A DNA stretch of 64,000 nucleotides. It comes from Pseudomonadota bacterium. GTDB lineage: Bacteria; Desulfobacterota; Desulfobacteria; Desulfobacterales; JAHIVH01. The notes below the pieces were generated by a model. The model searched no databases, was not told the DNA's origin, and saw nothing but the letters and a program-made list of their open reading frames with translations. How positions within the stretch are numbered: position 1 is the stretch's first letter; each line of letters begins with the position of its first letter. Where the stretch lies: assembly GCA_018816735.1 (NCBI GenBank), contig JAHIVH010000116.1, forward strand, positions 1 through 64,000. Direction: 5' to 3'. Of this stretch, positions 1 through 8,440 are shown piece after piece. Made by a program: the position numbers and the translations under genes.

Positions 1-34
1 AAATATCAATTATATACATAATAGCTATAAGTAA

Positions 35-59
35 TTGATGCAAGTAATAATTGCATCAA
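35..59. repeat. Perfect 9-bp stem-loop at window start
   Basis: TTGATGCAA and its exact reverse complement TTGCATCAA are separated by a 7-base loop in AT-rich DNA. No coding signal surrounds it. It could be the terminator stem of a gene lying before the window or a protein-binding palindrome. There is no clear T run on either side, so a terminator is not established. Confidence 0.4.
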
Positions 60-186
60 CTCGAAAAATCTTCTACCTTAAAAAACGCTGTGAACTCCCG
101 AAAATATAGGTTCTATATGTTTTCGGTCAGGCACTAATTATCAGAATATTACGCTTCCGGCATATAGCTATAAAACGGAGACCTAT

Positions 187-1230
187 TTGATAAAGACACC
201 TGACCGGCTTCCGGTTGGGCGTGTCTATGTGGGGGCTTCTCTTGTTGATGACGCGTGTACCAAAACAACATCCATGGCCTATTCATTCTATCTGGGCGTA
301 TATCCTCGTCTTTATCCTTGGGTGATAGACGATGGCGTCTATTCTACGGACAATACATCGATATTTGCAGACTGGGGGGTAACTGAGCCCGAATCCGGCG
401 TATCTCACTATACCTATTGTATCGGAACTGAACCAGGCCTGTATAACATTGCTGCATGGGTAGACACTGTTGTCCCCGGTCCCAGAGACATCCCGGTAAA
501 TTTACCTTATGGTTACACCTATTATGTGTCGGTGACGGCAACCAATCCAGGAGGACTTGTATCTGATCCGGTTTCCACGGACGGGCTCACCGTGCTTGAT
601 CCTTATGGGGACCCGGATGCGGACACATTTATCACGATGGATGAGCTGGGAGCCGGAAGTGATCCGCTAAATACACGCTCCATTCCAGGTGAATCGGTCC
701 TGAATCTTAGAAAAGGATTTAACCTGGTCAGCTTTCCGGCAGAGACTTATATCTACCAGTACCTGTCCAATCTGCTGGAAGATATCGGCGGGAATGCCGT
801 CATTTCAAAGGTGTTGGTGTTTGATCCGGCGGCCCAGCGTTATGATGTCTCAGGATACAATGCAAGTGGTGAATTTTTTGGCGATGATCTTCCACTGCCA
901 CTGGGTGAAGGACTGGACGGCATGATCATCTATGCCAAGACAGATCATACAAAAACGTTCTCCAGTCAATACTGCAGATTTTTTGAAGTGAATCAAGGCG
1001 TGAACCTGACCGGGTCCGGATGTGTTGAAAACGGTATGACCGCTTTTGGATTGCTCCAGAATATGGAACATGATTCCGGGCCTCTGAGTATTCAAAGATA
1101 TTCGACAGATACCGGTAAATTCAAGACGGGAACAATTGCGATTGATGGAGAGACAACGGGTGTCGATTTCCCGATTACACCCGGAGAAGGGTATTTTATA
1201 TTTAAAAAGGAGATGGAATCGGAAGAATAA
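187..1230 (+). CDS. FN3-like/calcium-binding-repeat protein, probably 5'-truncated
   Basis: This 347-residue product starts at a TTG that lacks a good ribosome binding site. The frame is open back to base 94, but no better start or signal peptide is visible there. Residues about 40-135 resemble a fibronectin type III module (aromatic-rich strands ending in VSVTATNPGG). Next comes an acidic segment near residue 140 with the spacing of thrombospondin-type-3 or dockerin-like calcium loops (DPYGDPDADTF). The last 170 residues are a glycine- and aromatic-rich beta domain (LRKGFNLVSFPA). Such modules normally sit in exported or surface proteins, so the missing export signal suggests the C-terminal remnant of a larger secreted protein. 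Function is unknown. Confidence 0.55.
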   Translation: MIKTPDRLPVGRVYVGASLVDDACTKTTSMAYSFYLGVYPRLYPWVIDDGVYSTDNTSIFADWGVTEPESGVSHYTYCIGTEPGLYNIAAWVDTVVPGPRDIPVNLPYGYTYYVSVTATNPGGLVSDPVSTDGLTVLDPYGDPDADTFITMDELGAGSDPLNTRSIPGESVLNLRKGFNLVSFPAETYIYQYLSNLLEDIGGNAVISKVLVFDPAAQRYDVSGYNASGEFFGDDLPLPLGEGLDGMIIYAKTDHTKTFSSQYCRFFEVNQGVNLTGSGCVENGMTAFGLLQNMEHDSGPLSIQRYSTDTGKFKTGTIAIDGETTGVDFPITPGEGYFIFKKEMESEE

Positions 1231-1282
1231 TAATATTGACGCTATCATCTGTTCCCCCATTGAGGTAATCTCTATATAGAAT

Positions 1283-1311
1283 AGGGAAACGGGCTGTTAT
1301 GCCGTTTCCCT
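1283..1311 (+). terminator. Hairpin after the FN3-like ORF
   Basis: A 10-bp stem AGGGAAACGG/CCGTTTCCCT closes a 9-base loop and is followed by TTAAAAATT. It lies 50 bases after the upstream stop codon and between two convergent genes. The T-rich tail is weak, so it may act as a poor intrinsic terminator or work for the opposite strand. Confidence 0.5.
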
Positions 1312-1437
1312 TAAAAATTCGGTTTCATCCCTTTCATGGATAACGAATGTTGGGGGAGCGTTCACAGCAATTTCCGCAAGGGTATCCGCACTCTTGGCGA
1401 TGGTGGTATTTAAAAAAATGCAGGGCCAGTATTAATT

Positions 1438-3139
1438 TTACGGGGTCATTTCGTATGCGCCATTCAACGGATATACATATGTTTCCCATATGTCATTGAA
1501 ACGTTTGGTATCAACATTTGCCTTTTTGATCATTTTCTGGGACAAGGCCATCTGGGCAGCGGTACTGCTGGTTTTTGAGTACAACTGCAGGGCAAACTTC
1601 GAAAAGTCCCGAATCATAAAATCAAAAATCTGATCCAAAAGAGCATCGTCCATGTTATAAATTTTTGCATTTTCAATAATCAGTTGGCCATATCCCACCA
1701 GGGTGAACAATTCGCCCAGGATCAAAAGAAAATCGATGTCCTTTTGCTGTTCATTTGTCGGTGGCGCGGTCACTAAAAATTCCTTGAGGACGTTGATTTG
1801 TTCCCTGAAAATGGTGATGTTCGGTAAACTGACACTGTTGTAGGCAATATTATAGTCATGAAACCGAATCTTTCCCAACCCGCGGGTCGTACCCTGATTA
1901 AAAAGAAAATCATCATTGGCTTTGTCATCCCGTTTTTCAATTACCGGAAATTCATCGGAATTGAAAAAATAATTCGGCATGAATTTAATAATCAACGCCA
2001 TGTTTACATGAACCGTTCCTTCCAGCTTTGGCAGCCCCCGTATGTCCTGTGCGGCGGCCTCAAAATACATGTCTTTTTCAAATCCTTTGGCTGCGATAAC
2101 GTCCCAGAGCAGGTTGATCACTTCTTCACCCTGGGTGGTGACCTTCATTTTGGTCATTGGGTTGTAGAGCAGGTAGCGTCGATCATCTGCCGAGGCTGAA
2201 CGCATGTAATCAGCATTTCTCAGGGCAAACAATCTCATGGCGGTGAGTCTTGTGTAAGCATCCACAAAAAGCTGACGGATGTGTGGAAAGTCCGTTACCA
2301 TCTTGCCATAGAGCTTTCGGTTTGAGGCATGATTGATTGCTTCGTAGAACGAATGTGTGCATATTCCGATCGAAGCCCACCCAAGGTTATACTTCCCCAC
2401 GTTGATCGTATTTAATGCTGAATCCCAGGCTTCCTGGCCTCTGCTCAATATATCGTCATCTGTAATCGGATAGCCTTGCAGATTAAATTCCGCCACATAG
2501 TTTTGTGAATGGACCACATTCTTGATCAATTCAAAATTCTCATGCTGTGAATCTACTGCAAAAAATACATATTCATCGGTTTCCGTGTCCTTTCCAAAGG
2601 TAGATACAATTGCCGCTTTGTTTGCATTGCCGATATAATATTTCCCCCCATCTGCCACGTATTTACCATTTCCAAGAGGCGTCAATGCCATTTCACTTGA
2701 ATAAAGGTCAGCACCGTGCTGTTTTTCCGACAGGCCAAATGCAAAGATTTCGCCTTTGTCCAGTAATTCAGCCGTCCGTTTTTTCACTTTTTCATTGTTT
2801 CCCATCCAGATCGGTCCCAGGCCAAGAATGCTTACCTGCCAGGTATACCAGTAAGGTAATCCATAAAACCCCAGGATTTCATTAAAAAAACAATTGCGAT
2901 AGGTGTCCCACCGTTTGTCTCCTTGGCCATGGGGTTTGGGGGTCAGCAGCGTGGCAAATATTTTTTCCTTTTTAACAAACTCGAGAAAATCCGAATACCA
3001 TTCACGGGCGTGATAATCGGTCTTGAGTGTTGCTTTCCCTCGCTTCTCAAAAAAATCAATCGTTTTTAACATCATTTCACGGGATTTCCCGTCCAGATTC
3101 TCGAATGTGTTCTGCTTGGGGTTTAACAGCATCATCATC
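1438..3139 (-). CDS. Acyl-CoA dehydrogenase/oxidase-family flavoprotein
   Basis: The product is a large (567-residue) acyl-CoA dehydrogenase-fold protein, predicted to oxidise an acyl-CoA with FAD. Visible family features are the middle beta-domain with the FAD/substrate stretch FGLSEKQHGADL (near residue 140) and the C-terminal helical domain with SNRKLYGKMVTDFPHIRQLF, which resembles the arginine/helix region of the family. Length exceeds the usual 380-residue enzymes and is nearer the larger acyl-CoA oxidase or FadE-like forms. An ATG lies 9 bases further upstream, but GAGGAGAA sits directly before the run of three ATGs ending at 3139, so translation most likely starts in that run. The gene is monocistronic and divergent from the next. 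The substrate cannot be told. Confidence 0.75.
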
Positions 3140-3443
3140 GTTCTCCTCATATTTTAATGACTATAGATAGTATGACGGCGGAAATGCGAAATAATGAAGT
3201 CCATGAAAATCTATCCGACGTGTGCACGTTGTAGTTTGATGTAAAAAGTATCTTATGTATGTTTTTTGTCAAGCGTATTTTCGTCGGATGCTTATCCGTC
3301 CGATAACCTGAAAATTGTAAGTTTTGATTTTATTGCTTGTGTTTCGTCTTGTCCAAAATATAAATATGTGTAATTGATTTGATCTTCGTGAAATATCGAC
3401 CCATTTGGCATATGTTAATTATTTCATAACGGATTAATGTAAA
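3140..3443. other. Divergent intergenic region, about 300 bp
   Basis: This AT-rich stretch separates the acyl-CoA dehydrogenase-family gene (minus strand) from the membrane HEAT-repeat gene (plus strand) and must carry both promoters. I found no ORF, RNA gene, or strong -35/-10 pair in it. Short imperfect repeats around 3285-3305 (TCGGATG, TCCGTCCGA) are too weak to call. Confidence 0.4.
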
Positions 3444-4934
3444 TTGTTCAAAAAAAGAAGTATCCTTATTGTTCTTTTTTCAGGTTTGTTTGTCTGCCAG
3501 GCCATATCCACCTGTCATGTTTCTATTTCCAACCATTTCGTTTACGAAAAGAGCGTTATGCTTTCTCAGGCCGGATATCTGGCTGTGCCCAATATGTTCA
3601 CCGCAAGTCATCTTGCAGATGTATCATCCGCTATCTATGGCGGACTGTTCTTTACGCTCAGTATTGGCGCAGGGCTGACTGTCATTTCATTTATAATCGC
3701 GTTTATGTGGGTATTCATATTCAGGAAGAAAGTGTTTTACCTTAAATTGTTCATATTTTTTCAATTGATGAGCATTCTGTTATTGAATTTAAAAGGGATC
3801 AATATTTTCCCAACTTTATATGTTTTATTGATACCCCCAACAGTATTTGGGTTGACGGTCAGGCTGGCAATCATTCCCACTCAGAAATACTGTCTGAAAT
3901 TTCATCTTCTCTCACATGCCATTTCACTGCTTATATTGGCTTTTCTTTGGGGTACCCAAATGTCGGACAAGATGTTTATCAATGTCAGGGATACGCTGCT
4001 TCTGTCAAATCCTGTTGGTCTTAAATTGAACACGTTCTATTATGATTATACCCTGCATGCAGCTGAAACATTCAGGCCTGTGGGTAACAAGTTGGTTAAA
4101 ACATACAGGTTGCATCATTTGAATAATCCGTTGCTTGAAAGGTCACTTCATCTTGTTTTACTTAAAAATGATTACTGTGCCGTTCAAACCGGTCAAACAG
4201 TCGATCTTGACATTTCCATAGACGGCCAGGACCTGATTTTTTCACATCAAAATAAACACATTCTGGATATTCCGGCCAATCGTTTCTTGTCTGATTACAA
4301 TGAGGTTTTGTCTGATATTTCGAACAAATGTGATAAAAACAGGTTTTTTAGATTTCTGACCATTATCTGCCTCTTGATCGGTTTGCCACTGATGCTTTAT
4401 GCTATCGTATTTTTGGCACTTTTTTCCTTTCTGTGTCTGTTTTTCCCGTCAAAGGTTTCAACGGTTATTGTATCTGTCACGGGGGTGTTCATAGGCGCGA
4501 TGATTCTTTTGCCGGTATATATCATTGGGCAAATCAGTCCGGAATACAATGATATCAGCACCTATCTGAAATCAGACAGCCATTACAAACGAATCCAGGC
4601 ACTGAAGGAAATCAATGATGATCAGTTAAATCTTACGGCGTTTGACGGGTATAAGGACATCCTGTCCGGTCACTGTGTTCCTGAACTGTACTGGGCTGTT
4701 CGCGCATTGGGAAAGTGCCGCACCGAGGCGGCCTACAACATCCTTATCATGTTTCTCGATTCTAAAGACATCAACATTGTGTGTATGGCTTTCTATTCAC
4801 TTGGCGTAATGAAAAATAAACGGGCAATTGAAGAAATTATTGACCGTATAAAGCGATCTGATAATTGGTATCAGCAATGGTATGCTTATAATGCACTGAG
4901 GAGCCTTAAATGGAGACAGACAGGGTTAAACTGA
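3444..4934 (+). CDS. Multi-pass membrane protein with C-terminal HEAT-like repeats
   Basis: The product has 496 residues. It starts at TTG; the nearby ATG is followed at once by a stop. The N-terminus is a hydrophobic signal/anchor, followed by about three membrane segments between residues 55 and 180, a soluble extracytoplasmic-looking region (about 190-290), and two more membrane segments (about 300-370). The last 110 residues (SHYKRIQALKEI... YWAVRALGKC... VCMAFYSLGVM... WYAYNALRSL) are helical repeats of HEAT/Armadillo type, probably cytoplasmic. The 3' end overlaps the next gene by 25 bp, so it is translationally coupled to the CPBP protease and may regulate or present substrates to it. 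No named family recognised. Confidence 0.7.
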   Translation: MFKKRSILIVLFSGLFVCQAISTCHVSISNHFVYEKSVMLSQAGYLAVPNMFTASHLADVSSAIYGGLFFTLSIGAGLTVISFIIAFMWVFIFRKKVFYLKLFIFFQLMSILLLNLKGINIFPTLYVLLIPPTVFGLTVRLAIIPTQKYCLKFHLLSHAISLLILAFLWGTQMSDKMFINVRDTLLLSNPVGLKLNTFYYDYTLHAAETFRPVGNKLVKTYRLHHLNNPLLERSLHLVLLKNDYCAVQTGQTVDLDISIDGQDLIFSHQNKHILDIPANRFLSDYNEVLSDISNKCDKNRFFRFLTIICLLIGLPLMLYAIVFLALFSFLCLFFPSKVSTVIVSVTGVFIGAMILLPVYIIGQISPEYNDISTYLKSDSHYKRIQALKEINDDQLNLTAFDGYKDILSGHCVPELYWAVRALGKCRTEAAYNILIMFLDSKDINIVCMAFYSLGVMKNKRAIEEIIDRIKRSDNWYQQWYAYNALRSLKWRQTGLN

Positions 4935-5566
4935 ATCTGCTGTTGATCGCCATCATTTTTATCATTCTAAGTGAGATTGCCAGCCAATGGCTTTTTCCAG
5001 ACACGGGAATGTCTGATATTACTGGCACAGGTGTTTTGCGTGTCATTCAGATTATCGGGGTATTATGGCTTGTTTTTATCACCGATAAGGGATTTTCCCC
5101 AATCGGCATGGCCAGGGCGCAGATTTTTCCGGGCATAATAAGGGGGCTCCTCTGGTCTGCTGGTTTTGGCCTGATCACATTGGCTGGATTTTGCGTCCTT
5201 GCCCTGGTCGGTATCAATCCGATCAAGTTTTTTCATATCGGTTTTTTGAACGGTTCAAATAGTTATGTATCCTATTTCCTGGTAGGCGGAATGATCGGGC
5301 CAATTGCTGAGGAAATCGTTTTCAGAGGGTTGATTTATGGTTTCTTCAGAAAATGGGGAATGCTGTCAGGCGTTTTGATAAGTACGATTATATTTGTGGG
5401 TGTGCATGGGCAATCCGCAGGTCTTCCGGTGACCCAGTTTGCCGGTGGACTTGTGTTTGCCGTGTCCTATGAATTAGAGCAGAAATTGATGGTTCCTATC
5501 CTCATCCATATCCTGGGGAATATGGCAATATTTGCATTGGCGGTGATCAATATACGCCTTACATAG
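4910..5566 (+). CDS. CPBP-family intramembrane glutamic protease (Abi/CAAX-like)
   Basis: The 218-residue protein is almost wholly membrane embedded. It carries the three CPBP motifs in order: EEIVFRG (catalytic Glu pair plus Arg) near residue 135, FVGVHG in the following helix (conserved His), and HILGN near the C-terminus. In characterised relatives these residues cleave prenylated CAAX proteins or other membrane substrates; many bacterial members have unknown targets. It overlaps the upstream HEAT-repeat membrane gene by 25 bp, so the two are probably one functional unit. Catalytic residues look intact. The substrate cannot be inferred from the sequence. Confidence 0.85.
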   Translation: METDRVKLNLLLIAIIFIILSEIASQWLFPDTGMSDITGTGVLRVIQIIGVLWLVFITDKGFSPIGMARAQIFPGIIRGLLWSAGFGLITLAGFCVLALVGINPIKFFHIGFLNGSNSYVSYFLVGGMIGPIAEEIVFRGLIYGFFRKWGMLSGVLISTIIFVGVHGQSAGLPVTQFAGGLVFAVSYELEQKLMVPILIHILGNMAIFALAVINIRLT

Positions 5567-5620
5567 AACCCAGGCGGAACAATGTAAATCAGCTTTTCGT
5601 TGAGGAAAACCAGTTTAGGG

Positions 5621-5651
5621 TTGACAAGTTCACATGGCAGAATAATATACT
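5621..5651 (+). promoter_or_regulatory. Putative sigma-70 promoter for hisB
   Basis: A perfect TTGACA at 5621-5626 is followed 19 bases later by TATACT at 5646-5651; TAATAT at 5643 gives a 16-base spacer as an alternative. The site lies about 90 bases before the chosen hisB start in an otherwise non-coding gap. Confidence 0.5.
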
Positions 5652-5741
5652 GCTAAACATTTTCACTAAATGTCCGATAAAATACATTTTACACGGATAA
5701 ATCAATCGACAAATTCAAAACCGGATCAGGAAGGCATTTTT

Positions 5742-6329
5742 ATGGCACGGATAGCCAGAATAGAGCGAAAGACATCAGAAACAGACATATCCGTCCAGCT
5801 AAATCTGGATGGTAATGGCAGTTATCACATTTCAAGCAGCATTCCTTTTTTTGACCACATGCTTATTCTATTTTCCGCCCACGGATTTTTTGATCTTGAC
5901 ATCAAAGCGACCGGTGATGTTGAAATAGATACGCATCACACCGTGGAAGACATAGGTATTGCCTTGGGTGATGCAGTAACGGATGCGCTTTCCGACCGAA
6001 AAGGGATTACCCGTTACGGCTATGCTGTAACACCGATGGATGAGACACTTGCAACAGTTGCCATCGATCTCTCCAACAGACCCTTTCTTGTTTACAATGT
6101 ACCGGAAAAAGTGTTTGCAAAGGGGAGCTTTGACCTTTATGTGGCCAAAGAATTTTTCAGGGCGTTTTCCAACAGATCCGGCATGAACCTTCACATAAAT
6201 GTACCATATGGTGAAAATGAACATCATATGGTAGAAGCGATTTTTAAGTCGTTTGGCCGGGCTTTAAGCCAGGCTGTGGCAAGTAATAAACGCGTTAAGT
6301 CCATTCGATCCACCAAAGGCGTTCTTTAA
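5742..6329 (+). CDS. hisB: Imidazoleglycerol-phosphate dehydratase
   Basis: This 195-residue enzyme dehydrates imidazole glycerol phosphate to imidazole acetol phosphate in histidine biosynthesis. The paired metal-binding histidine motifs are both present: FFDHML and DTHHTVED in the first half, and ENEHHMVEAIFKSFGRAL in the second. Its length matches the monofunctional enzyme (no HisN phosphatase domain). The ATG at 5742 was chosen because it begins right at the conserved N-terminus and follows GGAAGGC. A 24-codon upstream extension is possible but lacks homology-like sequence. It stands alone here, away from other his genes. Confidence 0.95.
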   Translation: MARIARIERKTSETDISVQLNLDGNGSYHISSSIPFFDHMLILFSAHGFFDLDIKATGDVEIDTHHTVEDIGIALGDAVTDALSDRKGITRYGYAVTPMDETLATVAIDLSNRPFLVYNVPEKVFAKGSFDLYVAKEFFRAFSNRSGMNLHINVPYGENEHHMVEAIFKSFGRALSQAVASNKRVKSIRSTKGVL

Positions 6330-6431
6330 CGGGCATTAAAAATAAAAGCATGTTCAGACAAAATGGGCAGGTTTATTAAGGCTGATTCCTGTTGCCTGAA
6401 ATGATTTTTTTGTAAAACGATGAGTTTATGC

Positions 6432-6459
6432 TTGACAAAGAAAATAAAATAATTAGTCT
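6432..6459 (+). promoter_or_regulatory. Putative sigma-70 promoter before dnaG-rpoD
   Basis: Perfect TTGACA at 6432-6437 with a 16-base spacer to TAGTCT at 6454-6459. The -10 is only a partial match. The location upstream of dnaG fits a promoter for the dnaG-rpoD unit. Confidence 0.4.
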
Positions 6460-6462
6460 TAA

Positions 6463-6591
6463 ATGTTAACCAAAATCGGCCAGGAACCCTTTTTGACCCC
6501 GGAAATTACTGATTTGCTTAAAAAAAAGGGTTTTCTTGTCAGCTTGTGTAAATGTTATTCCAATGATGGAGAAAACGAATCTTGTCGATAA
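6463..6591 (+). CDS. Possible 42-residue ORF coupled to dnaG
   Basis: A short frame begins at ATG 6463 and ends with TAA at 6589-6591, whose last base is the first base of an in-frame dnaG ATG (TAATG overlap). The peptide is lysine/leucine rich in the middle, with three cysteines toward the end ([16 protein letters not shown]). I see no ribosome binding site before it. If the promoter just upstream is real, its transcript would begin very near this ATG. It could be a leader peptide coupling translation of dnaG, or chance. Not a recognised family. Confidence 0.25.
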   Translation: MLTKIGQEPFLTPEITDLLKKKGFLVSLCKCYSNDGENESCR

Positions 6592-8408
6592 TGATTGCTG
6601 AAGATAAGATTTTAGAAATAAAAAACTCTTCCGATATCTTGGAAATAATATCAGAATTTGTCATTTTGAAACAGGCTGGCAAGAATCATATCGGTCTTTG
6701 TCCATTTCATACAGAAAAAACGCCTTCATTTACCGTCAATCCTGAAAAACAAATCTATAAATGTTTTGGCTGTGGAGAGGGTGGAAATGTTTTTACATTC
6801 CTGATGAAAAAAAACGGGGTGACATTTCCTGAAGTTTTGAGATCTCTGGGTAAACGATACGGGATTGATCTGCCATCCCCTGAAATGACACCTGGCCAAA
6901 AAAGGAAATATCAGGAAAAAGAACACTATTTAAATATCAACCAGCTTGCGCTTGCTTTTTTCCGTCAACAGCTTTTTGACAAGACGCATGGCCCAAGGGG
7001 CATGGGATATCTGGAAAAAAGGGGATTTACCCGGGCAACAATTGATCATTTTGAAATAGGGTATGTTCCGGATGGATGGGATAATCTGGTGAACTTCTTT
7101 TTTAAAAAAAAAGTGCCGCACATTCACGCAGGCAAGGCAGGCCTGATCATTTCTAAAGAGAACAACAGGTTTTACGACAGATTCAGGGACAGGATTATTT
7201 TCCCCATACACAATATGAATCGTCAGGTCATCGCCTTTGGGGGCAGGCTCATATCCGACAGTAAATCACAGCCCAAATATCTGAATTCACCGGAAACCCC
7301 CCTGTATCACAAAAAAACGTCATTGTATGGAATTGACAAGGCAAGGGCAAAATGCCGTGAAACCCAGACCGTATTTATTGTTGAAGGCTACTTTGATTTA
7401 CTTGCCCTTTACCAGCATGGCATCGAAAATACGGTCGCCACGTTAGGCACATCCCTGACTGAGCAACATGTAAAGATATTAAAAGGTATTGCGACAACGA
7501 TTTACCTTGTTTACGATTCTGATCAGGCCGGTATAAAAGCCGCAGAACGAGGGCTTTCAATTTTCCATAATGAAGGAATCGATGCAAAGGTCATTGTTCT
7601 GCCTTCCGGCCAGGACCCGGATTCATTCATCTTCGCGCAGGGACCGGAAAAGTTCAGATTATTTGCAAAAAACGCATTAAGTGCCATATTATTTCTGATT
7701 GATACATCCGTAAAACGACATGGCCTTTCCATCGAGGGAAAGCTTCGTATTGTCCAGGATGTTGCCCCGCTTTTGGCAGAAATTAAAGATATCGTTGCAA
7801 GATCCCTTTATATTAGAGAGTTGTCTGAAAGAATCGGTATTGATGAATCGGCGATTAATGAAAAAATTGTCGGCATTCAAAGAAATTCAAGACCGGTTTC
7901 CCCAGGCTTCGGTTCAGACAGGGAGCCGATTGCGAAGCCATATGAAACCGAATTTAAAGATATCAAAAGCGAACAATGGCGGATGGAACGTCAGATGATA
8001 TCCATGGTTCTGCAGTTCCCTGAAATTATAAATGAATTCAGGGAAAATGATCTGATTGACTATTTTGAGAATAAAACGCTTAGGCATATTGGACAGCTTA
8101 TTCTTGAAAATGACAATAAAAATGCACAAACGGCGTCTGATTTGATCTCGATCATTGAAAGCGATCCGTTAAAAAAAATAATTGCTGATCTTGCAATGGG
8201 AGAAGAAGGCAGCTGGGTAAAGGAGGGTTGTCTTCAGTTAATCAATCAGTTTTTAACCATTAAAAAAAGAGCTAAAGCCAGTTTGTCCCAACGTATTAAA
8301 ATGGCGGAAGCACTTAATGATGACTCTCTTCTGGAGTCATTGCTTAAAGAAAAGAATCTTCATTTGGCATCGATGAAGAAAAAACAATATATTGCCGGTC
8401 AACGGTAA
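6582..8408 (+). CDS. dnaG: DNA primase
   Basis: Primase makes RNA primers at the replication fork. The 608-residue product has the expected order: CHC2 zinc-binding domain (C40, H43, C61, C64 counting from the TTG), the RNAP-like catalytic core, and a TOPRIM domain with VFIVEGYFD and YDSDQAG acidic motifs (about residues 265-320), then a helical C-terminal region for helicase contact. Two starts compete: TTG at 6582 with GGAG ten bases upstream, and ATG at 6591, which overlaps the stop of a short upstream ORF and gives the more typical N-terminus MIAEDKI. rpoD follows after 32 bases, as in the conserved macromolecular-synthesis operon; rpsU is not in the window. A run of nine A at about 7104-7112 lies inside the frame. 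Confidence 0.96.
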   Translation: MSIMIAEDKILEIKNSSDILEIISEFVILKQAGKNHIGLCPFHTEKTPSFTVNPEKQIYKCFGCGEGGNVFTFLMKKNGVTFPEVLRSLGKRYGIDLPSPEMTPGQKRKYQEKEHYLNINQLALAFFRQQLFDKTHGPRGMGYLEKRGFTRATIDHFEIGYVPDGWDNLVNFFFKKKVPHIHAGKAGLIISKENNRFYDRFRDRIIFPIHNMNRQVIAFGGRLISDSKSQPKYLNSPETPLYHKKTSLYGIDKARAKCRETQTVFIVEGYFDLLALYQHGIENTVATLGTSLTEQHVKILKGIATTIYLVYDSDQAGIKAAERGLSIFHNEGIDAKVIVLPSGQDPDSFIFAQGPEKFRLFAKNALSAILFLIDTSVKRHGLSIEGKLRIVQDVAPLLAEIKDIVARSLYIRELSERIGIDESAINEKIVGIQRNSRPVSPGFGSDREPIAKPYETEFKDIKSEQWRMERQMISMVLQFPEIINEFRENDLIDYFENKTLRHIGQLILENDNKNAQTASDLISIIESDPLKKIIADLAMGEEGSWVKEGCLQLINQFLTIKKRAKASLSQRIKMAEALNDDSLLESLLKEKNLHLASMKKKQYIAGQR

Positions 8409-8440
8409 TAAAAACTGGTTCTGCAGGAGGAAAAACCATT

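Noticed and set aside
7104-7112. Nine-A run in dnaG as a programmed slippage site
   Set aside because: In frame, encoding Lys codons in AT-rich coding DNA; alternative frame products look meaningless.
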